A DNA stretch of 64,000 bases from Pseudomonadota bacterium (lineage in GTDB: Bacteria > Pseudomonadota > Gammaproteobacteria > Burkholderiales > Rhodocyclaceae): contig QQUN01000072.1 in NCBI GenBank assembly GCA_008501585.1, forward strand, positions 1 through 64,000. The letters are read 5' to 3'. The position numbers were made by a program, and so were the translations under genes. This document shows positions 44,819 through 53,831 of this stretch, piece by piece. A model generated the notes under the pieces. It was not told where the DNA came from. It worked only from the letters and a program-made list of their open reading frames with translations, and did no database searches. Every line of letters begins with the position of its first letter. Within the stretch, counting starts at the first letter, position 1.

Positions 44819-45439
44819 ATGGTAAGAAAGACCAAGGAAGATGCGCTGGAGACACGCAACACCATCCTTGATGCGGCCGAGGCCGTGTTCTACCGCAAGG
44901 GGGTCGCGCGTACGACGCTGACGGATATTGCCGAGGCGGCAGGGGTGACGCGCGGGGCCATCTACTGGCACTTTGCCAACAAGGGCGAAGTGTTCGATGC
45001 CATGATGCGGCGGGCCATCGACCCGCTCGAAGCGATTTCCGAGGCCGATTACAGCACCAGCACGCAGCCGCTGGAGGAGCTGCGCACGCGCATCCTGACC
45101 ACCATCGAGCGTATCGACAGTGATCCGCGCTACATCCGGGTGTTTGCGATTGCCATGCATAAGTCAGAGTATGTGGACGAGATGGTGCCGCTGGTCGATC
45201 AATGCCTCGAGTGCTGCGATCGCCACCTGCTGCGGCAGGAGCAGGCGATCGCCGTTGCGCGCAAGCTGGGGCATGTGCCGGCCAAGGTCGATCCGCACCG
45301 GGCGGCGTTGTCGCTGTCGGCGATGATCGATGGCCTCATCGCCAGTTGGTGTTTGCAGCCCGAGGTGTATTCGCTGGACCTGGCGGGCAACATGATCGAC
45401 TGTTTCTTTTACGGGATGAAGAATGGGGCCTGTGCCTGA
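44819..45439 (+). CDS. TetR-family repressor of the efflux operon (AcrR/TtgR-like)
   Basis: The 206-residue protein has an AcrR-like N-terminus: MVRKTKEDALETRNTILDAA, then FYRKGVARTTLTDIAEAAGV and TRGAIYWHFANKGEVFDAM for the helix-turn-helix. The C-terminal ligand domain is typical of the TetR_C_2 (AcrR) group. It is divergent from the RND operon and probably represses it and itself through the operator at 44732-44752, being released by pump substrates. ATG 44819 follows CAGGTGAG. Confidence 0.9.
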   Translation: MVRKTKEDALETRNTILDAAEAVFYRKGVARTTLTDIAEAAGVTRGAIYWHFANKGEVFDAMMRRAIDPLEAISEADYSTSTQPLEELRTRILTTIERIDSDPRYIRVFAIAMHKSEYVDEMVPLVDQCLECCDRHLLRQEQAIAVARKLGHVPAKVDPHRAALSLSAMIDGLIASWCLQPEVYSLDLAGNMIDCFFYGMKNGACA

Positions 45440-45516
45440 CAGGTGTGCCGCGGCGCTTGGGTGGCATGGTCACCGTTTGATAAACTCGCAGGCTTTCTTC
45501 GCTCGCGGTTGATCCC

Positions 45517-46671
45517 ATGTCCGGCAATTCTCTAGGCAAGCTGTTTTGCGTATCGTCCTTTGGCGAGTCGCATGGTCCGGCCATCGGTTGCGTGGTCGAC
45601 GGGTGCCCGCCCGGGCTGGCGATCAGCGCGGCGGACATCCAGGCCGAGCTGGATCGGCGCAAACCGGGCACCTCGCGCCATGTCACGCAGCGGCGCGAGC
45701 CCGATACCGTGGAAATCCTCTCCGGGGTGTACGAGGGCGTGACCACCGGCACCCCGATTGCGCTGCTGATCCGCAACCAGGACCAGCGCAGCAAGGACTA
45801 CTCCAACATTGCCGAAACCTTCCGCCCGGGCCATGCCGACTACGGCTACTGGCAAAAGTACGGCATCCGCGATCCGCGCGGCGGCGGCCGCTCGTCGGCA
45901 CGCGAAACCGCAGTGCGCGTGGCCGCCGGGGCGATTGCGCGCAAGTGGTTGCTCGAGCGCTACGGCATCGTCATTCGCGGCTACATGGCGCAGCTCGGGC
46001 CGATCGAAATCCCCTTCAATACTTGGGACGACCTCGATGCCGAAGGCAATGCCTTCTTCGCCCCCAATGTCGCCATGCTGCCGGAGCTCGATGCCTACAT
46101 GGACGAGCTGCGCAAGTCCGGCGACTCGATCGGCGCACGTATCAATGTGGTGGCCTCGGGCGTGCCGGTTGGCTGGGGCGAACCGGTGTACGACCGCCTC
46201 GATGCCGACATTGCCTACGCGATGATGAGCATCAACGCCGTCAAGGGCGTCGAGATCGGCGCCGGTTTCCATAGCGTGGTGCAGCGTGGTACCGAGCATT
46301 CTGACGAGATGACGCCGGACGGCTATCTGTCGAACCACGCCGGCGGGGTGCTGGGTGGTATCTCCAGTGGCCAGGACGTCATGGTGAGTATGGCCATCAA
46401 GCCGACCTCCAGCATCCGGCTGGATCGCCGCTCGATCAACAAGGCGGGCGAGCCGGTGATCGTCAATACCCATGGGCGGCACGACCCGTGCGTCGGCATC
46501 CGCGCCACGCCGATTGCCGAGGCCATGCTGGCGCTGGTGCTGACGGATCATGCGCTGCGCCATCGCGCGCAGAATGCCGACGTGCAATGTCCGACGCCCC
46601 GGATTGCCGGCCTGGCGCCGGGCGGCACGCAGGCAGTGCCTTCGCCGGTGCGTCGCGCAGACGGCGATTGA
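45517..46671 (+). CDS. aroC: Chorismate synthase
   Basis: The 384-residue enzyme carries all family signatures: [20 protein letters not shown] near the N-terminus, [20 protein letters not shown] and [20 protein letters not shown], and a C-terminal [19 protein letters not shown]. It converts EPSP to chorismate using reduced FMN, the last step of the shikimate pathway. It stands alone between the TetR gene and a DUF465 gene, with its own 77-base upstream region. Confidence 0.97.
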   Translation: MSGNSLGKLFCVSSFGESHGPAIGCVVDGCPPGLAISAADIQAELDRRKPGTSRHVTQRREPDTVEILSGVYEGVTTGTPIALLIRNQDQRSKDYSNIAETFRPGHADYGYWQKYGIRDPRGGGRSSARETAVRVAAGAIARKWLLERYGIVIRGYMAQLGPIEIPFNTWDDLDAEGNAFFAPNVAMLPELDAYMDELRKSGDSIGARINVVASGVPVGWGEPVYDRLDADIAYAMMSINAVKGVEIGAGFHSVVQRGTEHSDEMTPDGYLSNHAGGVLGGISSGQDVMVSMAIKPTSSIRLDRRSINKAGEPVIVNTHGRHDPCVGIRATPIAEAMLALVLTDHALRHRAQNADVQCPTPRIAGLAPGGTQAVPSPVRRADGD

Positions 46672-46745
46672 CCTGAATCAACCGCAGGCGCAGGGCGGGG
46701 GCGTAGGCTGAAGTCATCGAGACGGCAACCATGAAAGGATGACAG

Positions 46746-46994
46746 ATGAGCCTGCAAGCCCATGATTTGCATACCGAGTTTCCCGAGTATCGCGAAGCGA
46801 TCCACGCACTGAAGGTGTCGGACAGCCACTTCTCTCGCCTGTTCGACCGCTACCACGAGGTCAATCGCCACGTGGTGCGCATCGAGGTCGAAGCGCAGGT
46901 GGCGACCGACCCGGAACTCGAGGACCTGAAGAAGGAACGCCTCAAGCTCAAGGATGAACTGTTCGGCCTGCTGCAGCGCTACAGCCCCGCCTGA
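46746..46994 (+). CDS. DUF465/YdcH family small protein
   Basis: An 82-residue predicted coiled-coil protein: LHTEFPEYREAIHALKVSDS, then HFSRLFDRYHEVNRHVVRIE and KKERLKLKDELFGLLQRY. This matches DUF465 (E. coli YdcH). Function is unknown; these short helical proteins are widespread in proteobacteria. The ATG follows AAAGGATGACAG. A clean intrinsic terminator lies 21 bases after its stop, so it forms a short unit, perhaps with aroC. Confidence 0.85.
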   Translation: MSLQAHDLHTEFPEYREAIHALKVSDSHFSRLFDRYHEVNRHVVRIEVEAQVATDPELEDLKKERLKLKDELFGLLQRYSPA

Positions 46995-47014
46995 GCCAAC
47001 CTCACTCACCACAC

Positions 47015-47035
47015 AGCGCCTGCGGGCGCTTTTTT
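47015..47035 (+). terminator. Intrinsic terminator after the DUF465 gene
   Basis: AGCGCC (47015-47020) and GGCGCT (47025-47030) pair around TGCG, followed by five further T residues. A compact, textbook terminator on the + strand. Confidence 0.85.
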
Positions 47036-47094
47036 CATGCCCGCGCGCGGCGTGCGGCCGTTGGTGCGCCGCTGTCGTCGGTACAATGCCGGCC

Positions 47095-48252
47095 ATGCTT
47101 CCCTACTGGCGCCTGTCGGGTTACTACTTCTTCTATTTCGCCTTCATTGGCGCCTTTTCGCCGTATTTCACGCTCTACCTGCAGTCGCTGAGTTTTTCGG
47201 CCACGGACATCGCCATCCTGATGTCGCTGATGCAGGTCATGCGCATCCTCGCTCCGAATCTGTGGGGCTGGCTGGCCGACCGCCTCGGTGCGCGGATGCC
47301 GATCGTGCGCCTGTCGGCGCTGGCCTCGCTGGCGGGGTTCGGCGTTTTCTTCCTGACCACGCGCTTCGAGGGCATATTCATCGGTATGGCGATCATGGCA
47401 TTTTTCTGGAGCGCCGCCTTGCCGCTGGTCGAAAGCCTTACCTTTGGCCATCTGGCGGGCCAGTCGGCACGTTACGGGAACATCCGCCTGTGGGGCTCGA
47501 TCGGTTTCATCGTCGCGGTGCTCGGCATTGGCCATGCGCTGAGCTGGCTGCCGGTGGACAGCCAGTTGTGGATGACCGCCTCGGTGCTGGCCGGTATTGC
47601 CGTGCTGGCGTTTTGCGTGCCGGAGGCGCCGAGCGTGCCGCACCATCACGACAGCCCCGGCCTGGCGGCGGTGCTGCGCCGGCGCGATGTGCGCACCTTG
47701 TTGGCCGGCGCCTTCCTGATGTCGGCCGCGCACGGGGTGTGGTATGTGTTCTATTCCATCCTGCTGGTGGGCGCCGGGTATTCCAAGGCGCTGGTGGGCT
47801 GGATGTGGGCGATCGGGGTGGTGGCCGAGATCGCGGTGTTCATGATCATGCCGCGGGTGATGGCGCGCTTCAGCCTGCGGCAGATTCTGCTGTTCGCCTT
47901 CGCCGCGGCGACGCTGCGTTTTGCAATGATCGGCTGGGGTGTCGAGTCGTTGCTGGTGCTGGTGCTGGCGCAACTGCTGCATGGCGCCACCTTTGGCGCC
48001 AACCACGCCGCGTCGATTGCGGCGGTCAATCGCTGGTTTCCGGGGCGGCTGCAGGCGCGTGGCCAGGCGATCTATGGCAGTCTCAGCTTTGGTGCCGGCG
48101 GGATGCTGGGCGGATTGCTGAGCGGTTACACTTGGGACTGGATCGGCCCCGCATGGTCGTTCACGATCGGCTCGCTCTTCGGGCTGATCGGCTGGTGGGT
48201 GGTCTGGCGGGGGTGGCGTGATGAATCGGAACAGGAGAAACAGCATGCTTGA
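47095..48252 (+). CDS. MFS permease, HcaT/LacY-like group
   Basis: A 385-residue transporter with twelve membrane segments, starting MLPYWRLSGYYFFYFAFIG. It matches the MFS_1-like group of putative phenylpropionate/HcaT-type transporters: GWLADRLGARMPIVRLSAL between helices 2 and 3 and ARYGNIRLWGSIGFIVAVLG in helix 5. The substrate is unknown. ATG 47086, three codons upstream, is an alternative start. Its last eight bases overlap the M48 peptidase gene, so the two are cotranscribed. Confidence 0.8.
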   Translation: MLPYWRLSGYYFFYFAFIGAFSPYFTLYLQSLSFSATDIAILMSLMQVMRILAPNLWGWLADRLGARMPIVRLSALASLAGFGVFFLTTRFEGIFIGMAIMAFFWSAALPLVESLTFGHLAGQSARYGNIRLWGSIGFIVAVLGIGHALSWLPVDSQLWMTASVLAGIAVLAFCVPEAPSVPHHHDSPGLAAVLRRRDVRTLLAGAFLMSAAHGVWYVFYSILLVGAGYSKALVGWMWAIGVVAEIAVFMIMPRVMARFSLRQILLFAFAAATLRFAMIGWGVESLLVLVLAQLLHGATFGANHAASIAAVNRWFPGRLQARGQAIYGSLSFGAGGMLGGLLSGYTWDWIGPAWSFTIGSLFGLIGWWVVWRGWRDESEQEKQHA

Positions 48253-49063
48253 ACAGTGGCGTCGGTTGTTCGGCGTGGCGGCAGCGGCGTTGGCGCTGGC
48301 AGGTTGCCAGACCATCCAGACGACGCAGGGCGGGGCGATCGGCGTCGATCGCGGGCAGTCGATGCTGGTGTCGGCCGCCGAGGTGGAGAAGGCGTCGGCG
48401 CAACAGTACGCGCAGGTGATCGAGGCAGCACGCAAGAAAGGCATGCTCAACGGCGACCGCCGCATGCTGACCCGGGTGCGTGGCATCGCCAACCGGCTGA
48501 TTCCGCAGACGGCGGCATTCCGCGCGGATGCGCCGGGCTGGCAGTGGGAGGTGAACGTGATCAACTCCGACGAGTTGAACGCCTGGTGCATGGCCGGCGG
48601 CAAGATCGCGTTCTACCGCGGGCTGATCGACCGCCTCAAGCTCACCGATGACGAGATCGCCGCGGTGATGGGGCATGAGATCGCCCATGCGCTGCGCGAG
48701 CACGCCCGCGAGCGGGTCTCGCAGGCCATGGTGACCAATATCGGTGTTTCCGTGCTCAGCGCCGCCGTCGGCCTCGGGCAGCCGGGGGCAGAGTTGATGG
48801 GCACGGTGGCCAAGGTCAGTTTCGAGTTGCCCAATTCGCGCCTGCACGAGACCGAGGCCGACAGCATGGGCGTCGAGCTGGCGGCCCGCGCCGGCTATGA
48901 TCCGCGGGCGGCGGTAGGGCTGTGGGACAAGATGGCGGGGCAGAGCAATGGTGCGCCGCCGGAATGGCTGTCGACCCATCCGTCGCATGCGACACGCAAG
49001 GCCGAGCTGGCACGCGATGCCGCGCGGGTGATGCCGATCTACGAGGCGACCCGACGGCGCTGA
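48245..49063 (+). CDS. M48-family zinc metalloprotease lipoprotein
   Basis: A 272-residue protein with a lipoprotein signal (LALAGCQT), then an M48 peptidase domain with the zinc motif VMGHEIAHALREHA and the third ligand in RLHETEADSMGVELA. The end motif WLSTHPSHATRKAEL is also typical. It resembles E. coli LoiP/YcaL and probably degrades misfolded outer-membrane proteins from the periplasmic face. ATG 48245 follows CAGGAG and overlaps the MFS gene by eight bases. Confidence 0.88.
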   Translation: MLEQWRRLFGVAAAALALAGCQTIQTTQGGAIGVDRGQSMLVSAAEVEKASAQQYAQVIEAARKKGMLNGDRRMLTRVRGIANRLIPQTAAFRADAPGWQWEVNVINSDELNAWCMAGGKIAFYRGLIDRLKLTDDEIAAVMGHEIAHALREHARERVSQAMVTNIGVSVLSAAVGLGQPGAELMGTVAKVSFELPNSRLHETEADSMGVELAARAGYDPRAAVGLWDKMAGQSNGAPPEWLSTHPSHATRKAELARDAARVMPIYEATRRR

Positions 49064-49092
49064 AAGCCGGCTTTCTGCACTGCAGCATATCG

Positions 49093-49112
49093 GCTATTCA
49101 GCAAGAAATAGC
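49093..49112. promoter_or_regulatory. Short inverted repeat upstream of leuC
   Basis: GCTATT (49093-49098) and AATAGC (49107-49112) form a 6-bp dyad with an eight-base spacer, about 40 bases upstream of the leuC start in an AT-rich patch. It resembles a LysR-type T-N11-A site and could be a regulator box for the leu genes. No Leu-rich leader peptide is visible here. Confidence 0.35.
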
Positions 49113-49152
49113 TGTGGTTTAATCAAACGTTCACGGTGTGTTGGAAGACAAG

Positions 49153-50565
49153 ATGCAACAGGCGCAAACACTTTACGAAAAGTTGTGGTCCAGCCATGTG
49201 GTCCGCGAAGAGGCGGACGGCACGGCACTGATCTATATCGACCGTCATCTGGTGCACGAAGTGACCAGCCCGCAAGCCTTTGAGGGGCTCAAGCTGGCCG
49301 GGCGCAAGCCGTGGCGGGTGAGCTCGATCGTGGCTACGGCCGATCACAACACGCCGACCGACCACTGGGACGAGGGGATCAAGGATCCAATCTCGCGCCA
49401 GCAGGTCGAGACGCTCGACGCCAACATCCGTGAGGTCGGTTCGCTGGCCTACTTCCCGTTCAAGGACGCGCGCCAGGGCATCGTGCACGTCATCGGCCCC
49501 GAAAACGGCGCCACGCTGCCGGGCATGACCGTGGTGTGCGGTGACTCCCACACGTCCACGCATGGCGCGTTCGCCTGCCTGGCGCATGGTATCGGCACCT
49601 CGGAGGTCGAGCATGTGCTGGCCACGCAGTGTCTGGTGCAGAAGAAATCGAAAACGCTGTTGATCAAGGTCGAAGGGCAGTTGGCCCCCGGCGTGACGGC
49701 CAAGGACGTGGTGCTGGCCATCATCGGCCGTATCGGCACGGCCGGTGGCACGGGCTACGCGATGGAGTTCGGCGGTAGCGCGATCCGCGGCCTGTCGATG
49801 GAAGGGCGGATGACCGTCTGCAACATGGCGATCGAAGCCGGCGCCCGCGCGGGGCTGATCGCCGTTGACGACAACACCATTGACTACCTCAAGGGCCGCC
49901 CCTATGCGCCGTCCGGCGACGAATGGGATCGTGCCGTGGCCTACTGGCGCACGCTCAAGTCCGACGACGGTGCGGCGTACGACAAGGTGGTGGAGATGGA
50001 CGCGGCGGCGATCCGTCCGCAGGTGACCTGGGGCACCTCGCCCGAGATGGTGTCCGACATCAACGGCGCGGTGCCCGACCCGGCGCTCGAGAAGGATCCG
50101 GTCAAGCGCGAGGGTATGACCCGTGCGCTGGCCTACATGGGGCTGGAGGCCGGGACGCCGATCAAGCGCATTCCGGTCGACCGGGTGTTCATCGGCTCCT
50201 GTACCAACTCGCGTATCGAAGACCTGCGTGCCGCGGCCGACGTGGCCAAGGGGCGCCAGAAGGCGGCATCGGTGAAGCAGGTGCTGGTGGTGCCGGGCTC
50301 GGGGCTGGTCAAGCGACAGGCCGAGGCCGAAGGCCTGGACAAGGTGTTCGTCGCTGCCGGCTTCGAATGGCGCGAACCGGGCTGCTCGATGTGCCTGGCC
50401 ATGAACGCCGACCGGCTGGAGTCGGGCGAGCGCTGCGCGTCCACCTCGAACCGCAACTTCGAAGGGCGCCAGGGGGCCGGTGGCCGGACCCATCTGGTGA
50501 GCCCGGCATTGGCCGCGGCGGCGGCCATTGCGGGTCACTTTGCCGATGTGGCCGAGTTGAACTGA
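49153..50565 (+). CDS. leuC: Isopropylmalate isomerase large subunit
   Basis: The 470-residue aconitase-family protein begins [20 protein letters not shown]. Cluster ligands are visible in [14 protein letters not shown] and [12 protein letters not shown], with the family signature [20 protein letters not shown]. It isomerises 2- to 3-isopropylmalate with LeuD in leucine synthesis. ATG 49153 is chosen, with GGAAG just before it, over an in-frame GTG at 49138. It heads the leuC-entericidin-leuD-leuB-asd block. Confidence 0.96.
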   Translation: MQQAQTLYEKLWSSHVVREEADGTALIYIDRHLVHEVTSPQAFEGLKLAGRKPWRVSSIVATADHNTPTDHWDEGIKDPISRQQVETLDANIREVGSLAYFPFKDARQGIVHVIGPENGATLPGMTVVCGDSHTSTHGAFACLAHGIGTSEVEHVLATQCLVQKKSKTLLIKVEGQLAPGVTAKDVVLAIIGRIGTAGGTGYAMEFGGSAIRGLSMEGRMTVCNMAIEAGARAGLIAVDDNTIDYLKGRPYAPSGDEWDRAVAYWRTLKSDDGAAYDKVVEMDAAAIRPQVTWGTSPEMVSDINGAVPDPALEKDPVKREGMTRALAYMGLEAGTPIKRIPVDRVFIGSCTNSRIEDLRAAADVAKGRQKAASVKQVLVVPGSGLVKRQAEAEGLDKVFVAAGFEWREPGCSMCLAMNADRLESGERCASTSNRNFEGRQGAGGRTHLVSPALAAAAAIAGHFADVAELN

Positions 50566-50575
50566 GGAGCGTGAG

Positions 50576-50707
50576 ATGAAACGACTGATTGCCTTGATCG
50601 TGGCCGTGATGGCCGTGGGAAGCCTGTCAGCCTGCAATACCGTGCGTGGCGTGGGCCAGGATATCGAAAAGGGTGGCGAGGCCATCCAGAGGGCGGCGAA
50701 AAAGTAA
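50576..50707 (+). CDS. Entericidin-like small lipoprotein
   Basis: A 43-codon ORF between leuC and leuD. The product starts [20 protein letters not shown], a signal with lipobox LSAC, and the mature part ends in [18 protein letters not shown], the hallmark of the EcnA/EcnB entericidin family. The ATG follows GAGGAGCG, and its TAA overlaps the leuD ATG by one base (TAATG), so it is translated within the leu operon. Mature product is only about 24 residues. Entericidins are described as toxin/antidote lipoproteins in enteric bacteria; the role here is unknown. Confidence 0.88.
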   Translation: MKRLIALIVAVMAVGSLSACNTVRGVGQDIEKGGEAIQRAAKK

Positions 50708-51345
50708 TGCGTGCATTTACAACACTCGATGGGTTGGTCGCTCCGCTCGACCGCGCGAACGTAGACACCGACGCGATCATTCCCAAGCAGTTCCTGAAGT
50801 CGATCCAGCGCAGTGGCTTCGGCCCCAACCTGTTCGACGAATGGCGGTATCTCGATCGTGGCGAGCCGGGCATGGACAACAGCACGCGTCAGGTCAATCC
50901 TGACTTCGTGCTCAACCAGCCGCGCTATGCCGGTGCGCAGATCCTGCTCACCCGCGACAACTTCGGCTGCGGCAGTTCGCGCGAACATGCCCCGTGGGCG
51001 CTCGATGACTACGGTTTCCGCGCGCTGATCGGCACCAGCTTTGCCGATATCTTCTTCAACAACTGCTTCAAGAACGGCGTGCTGCCGATCCGCCTGTCCG
51101 CCGAGGTGGTCGACCGCCTGTTTGCAGCCTGCACGGCGACCGAAGGCTATCGCTTGCGTGTCGATCTGGCCGCCCAGCAGGTGATCGAGTCCGATGGCAC
51201 GGCCCACGCATTTGACGTTGATGCGTTCCGCAAGGAGTGCCTGCTCAACGGCTGGGATGAAATCGGCCTGACGCTGCGCCATGAGGACGATATCCGCGCC
51301 TTCGAAGCCCGCCGCAAGGCCGAGCACCCCTATTATTTCCGCTGA
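50707..51345 (+). CDS. leuD: Isopropylmalate isomerase small subunit
   Basis: The 212-residue swivel-domain subunit starts [20 protein letters not shown] and has [20 protein letters not shown] and [13 protein letters not shown], as in LeuD. It completes the isomerase with LeuC. It begins one base inside the entericidin stop, indicating translational coupling. leuB follows after 51 bases. Confidence 0.96.
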   Translation: MRAFTTLDGLVAPLDRANVDTDAIIPKQFLKSIQRSGFGPNLFDEWRYLDRGEPGMDNSTRQVNPDFVLNQPRYAGAQILLTRDNFGCGSSREHAPWALDDYGFRALIGTSFADIFFNNCFKNGVLPIRLSAEVVDRLFAACTATEGYRLRVDLAAQQVIESDGTAHAFDVDAFRKECLLNGWDEIGLTLRHEDDIRAFEARRKAEHPYYFR

Positions 51346-51396
51346 TTGCAAACCCATTGGACGCCGGTGTGCCAAGCGCGCCGGCCGGAGAGTTGA

Positions 51397-52458
51397 ATGA
51401 AAATCTGTGTGCTGCCCGGTGATGGCATCGGTCCCGAGATCATGGCCCAGGCGCTGCGCGTGCTCGACGCGCTGCGTTCGGACGGTCTGCCTTTTGAAAC
51501 GGAAACCGCGCATCTGGGTGGCTGCGCCGTCGATGCCACCGGCGTGCCGCTGCCCGAGGCCACGCTGGCGCTGGCCAAGGCGGCCGATGCCGTGCTGCTG
51601 GGCGCCGTCGGCGGCCCGCAGTGGGACGCGCTGCCGCGCGAGCAGCGCCCCGAGCGCGGCCTGCTCGGCATCCGCAAGGAACTGAACCTGTTCGCCAACC
51701 TGCGCCCGGCCATCCTGTATCCGGAGCTGGCCAACGCCTCGTCGCTCAAACCCGAACTGGTTGCCGGGCTGGACATCATGATCGTGCGCGAGCTCACCGG
51801 CGACATCTACTTCGGCCAGCCGCGCGGCATCGAAGAGCGCAACGGCGAGCGCGTCGGCTACAACACCATGATCTACAGCGAGTCGGAGATTCGCCGCATC
51901 GGCAAGGTGGCCTTCGAGATCGCCCAGAAGCGCGGCGGCAAGCTGTGCTCGGTCGACAAGATGAACGTGCTCGAATGCACCCAGCTGTGGCGCGACGTGA
52001 TGATCGACATGGCGGCCGACTACCCGGACGTGACGCTCAGCCACATGCTGGTCGACAACGCCGCCATGCAACTGGTGAAGAACCCCAAGCAGTTCGACGT
52101 GGTGGTGACCGGCAACATGTTCGGCGACATCCTGTCCGACGAAGCGGCCATGCTCACCGGTTCGATCGGCATGCTGCCCTCGGCCTCGCTCGACGCCAAC
52201 AACAAGGGCATGTACGAGCCCTGCCACGGCTCGGCGCCGGACATCGCCGGCAAGGGCCTGGCCAACCCGCTGGCGACCATCCTGTCGGTGGCCATGATGC
52301 TGCGCTACACCTTCAATCAGGAAGCGGCCGCGCAGCGTGTGGAGTCGGCCGTCAAATCGGTGCTGGCACAGGGCTATCGCACCGGCGACATCTATGAGCC
52401 GGGAACGCGCAAGGTCGGTACGGTGGAAATGGGTGACGCGGTGATCGCGGCGCTCTGA
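51397..52458 (+). CDS. leuB: 3-isopropylmalate dehydrogenase
   Basis: The 353-residue decarboxylating dehydrogenase begins [20 protein letters not shown], with substrate-binding [17 protein letters not shown] and the signature [20 protein letters not shown]. It oxidises 3-isopropylmalate with NAD to ketoisocaproate after CO2 loss. ATG follows GGAGAG. asd starts 29 bases after its stop, on the same transcript. Confidence 0.97.
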   Translation: MKICVLPGDGIGPEIMAQALRVLDALRSDGLPFETETAHLGGCAVDATGVPLPEATLALAKAADAVLLGAVGGPQWDALPREQRPERGLLGIRKELNLFANLRPAILYPELANASSLKPELVAGLDIMIVRELTGDIYFGQPRGIEERNGERVGYNTMIYSESEIRRIGKVAFEIAQKRGGKLCSVDKMNVLECTQLWRDVMIDMAADYPDVTLSHMLVDNAAMQLVKNPKQFDVVVTGNMFGDILSDEAAMLTGSIGMLPSASLDANNKGMYEPCHGSAPDIAGKGLANPLATILSVAMMLRYTFNQEAAAQRVESAVKSVLAQGYRTGDIYEPGTRKVGTVEMGDAVIAAL

Positions 52459-52487
52459 CGCAAGTCTTTGATTATCAGGAAAACATC

Positions 52488-53606
52488 ATGGCAATGAAGC
52501 GAGTAGGTCTGGTCGGTTGGCGGGGGATGGTGGGCTCCGTCCTCATGCAGCGGATGCGCGAAGAGAACGACTTCGCGCTGATCGAGCCGGTGTTCTTCAG
52601 CACCTCCAATGCCGGCGGTGCCGCGCCCAACGTCGGCAAGGACGCGCCGCCGCTGCAGGACGCGAACAGCATCGATGCGCTCAAGGCCATGGATGTGATC
52701 GTCACCTGCCAGGGCGGCGACTACACCAACGAGGTGTTCCCCAAGCTGCGCGCGGCCGGCTGGACGGGCTACTGGATCGACGCCGCCTCCGCGCTGCGCA
52801 TGAAGGACGACGCGATCATCGTGCTCGATCCGGTCAACATGGATGTCATCCGCAACGGCCTCGCTCGTGGCGTGAAGGACTACATCGGCGGTAACTGCAC
52901 GGTCAGCCTGATGCTGATGGCGCTCGGCGGACTGTTCCAGAACGACCTGGTCGAGTGGGCAACCTCCATGACCTACCAGGCCGCCTCCGGTGCCGGCGCG
53001 CAGAACATGCGCGAGCTGCTCAACCAGATGGGCGCGCTGCATGGCGTGGTCAACAGCGAGCTGGCCGATCCGGCCTCCGCCATTCTCGATATCGACCGCA
53101 AGGTCGCCGCGGCCCTGCGCGACGGCACCGTGCCGACCGACCACTTCGGCGTGCCGCTGGCCGGTTCGCTGATTCCCTGGATCGACAAGGATCTGGGCAA
53201 TGGCCAGAGCAAGGAAGAATGGAAAGGCCAGGCCGAAACCAACAAGATTCTCGGCCGCAGCGGCAGCCCGATCGTCATCGATGGGTTGTGCATCCGCATG
53301 GGCGCGATGCGCTGCCATTCGCAAGCGTTGACAATCAAGCTAAAGAAAGACGTCCCGCTTGACGAAGTAAATGACATGCTGGCCAAAGCAAACGGTTCGG
53401 TCAAAGTGGTGCCCAACGAGCGCGAGGTCTCCATGCGGGAGCTCACGCCGGCGGCCGTCACGGGCACGCTGAGCGTGCCGGTGGGGCGCCTGCGCAAGAT
53501 GGGCATGGGCGGCGAGTATCTGTCTGCCTTTACCGTGGGTGACCAACTGCTGTGGGGGGCGGCCGAACCCCTGCGCCGGATGTTGCGCATCCTGCTCGAA
53601 CAGTAA
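52488..53606 (+). CDS. asd: Aspartate-semialdehyde dehydrogenase
   Basis: The 372-residue protein starts [20 protein letters not shown]; the catalytic Cys is in [19 protein letters not shown]. Length and sequence are those of the E. coli-type (gammaproteobacterial/betaproteobacterial) enzyme. It reduces aspartyl phosphate to aspartate semialdehyde for lysine, threonine and methionine synthesis and the cell wall. It follows leuB closely and is followed by a GC hairpin. Confidence 0.96.
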   Translation: MAMKRVGLVGWRGMVGSVLMQRMREENDFALIEPVFFSTSNAGGAAPNVGKDAPPLQDANSIDALKAMDVIVTCQGGDYTNEVFPKLRAAGWTGYWIDAASALRMKDDAIIVLDPVNMDVIRNGLARGVKDYIGGNCTVSLMLMALGGLFQNDLVEWATSMTYQAASGAGAQNMRELLNQMGALHGVVNSELADPASAILDIDRKVAAALRDGTVPTDHFGVPLAGSLIPWIDKDLGNGQSKEEWKGQAETNKILGRSGSPIVIDGLCIRMGAMRCHSQALTIKLKKDVPLDEVNDMLAKANGSVKVVPNEREVSMRELTPAAVTGTLSVPVGRLRKMGMGGEYLSAFTVGDQLLWGAAEPLRRMLRILLEQ

Positions 53607-53615
53607 TCGTGCCGG

Positions 53616-53637
53616 GCCCGGCACTGCGGTGCCGGGC
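53616..53637 (+). terminator. GC-rich hairpin after asd
   Basis: GCCCGGCAC and GTGCCGGGC form a 9-bp perfect stem with a TGCG loop ten bases after the asd stop. No U-tract follows, so termination may be partial or Rho-assisted. Confidence 0.5.
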
Positions 53638-53766
53638 GGCGTCATGGCCGCCGATGGCGGAATATGACGCCTGTAAGACCGCGCTTGTCATTGGCTGGCA
53701 GACCGGAGAAGGAAATTTTCCTTCCGTTTTAAGGTATTGCGGATAATACTTAAAGTGGATACTGGC

Positions 53767-53795
53767 TTGATACGCCCTATCCATAATGATATGTT
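53767..53795 (+). promoter_or_regulatory. Candidate sigma-70 promoter of fimV
   Basis: TTGATA (53767-53772) and TATGTT (53790-53795) are spaced by 17 bases in an AT-rich stretch before fimV. This would start transcription near 53802, about 30 bases ahead of the TTG start codon. Confidence 0.45.
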
Positions 53796-53831
53796 CGCAA
53801 TCCTGTATTGCTCCAGTGCGAGGATGCGGTT

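Noticed and set aside
47061-47087. A promoter TTGGTG-TACAAT directly before the MFS gene
   Set aside because: The spacer is only 15 bases and the -10 would overlap a possible start codon, so it was not listed.
49123-52227. A 1034-codon minus-strand frame opposite leuC, leuD and leuB
   Set aside because: It crosses several confidently assigned genes and intergenic regions and reads as low-complexity His/Gly/Arg sequence.
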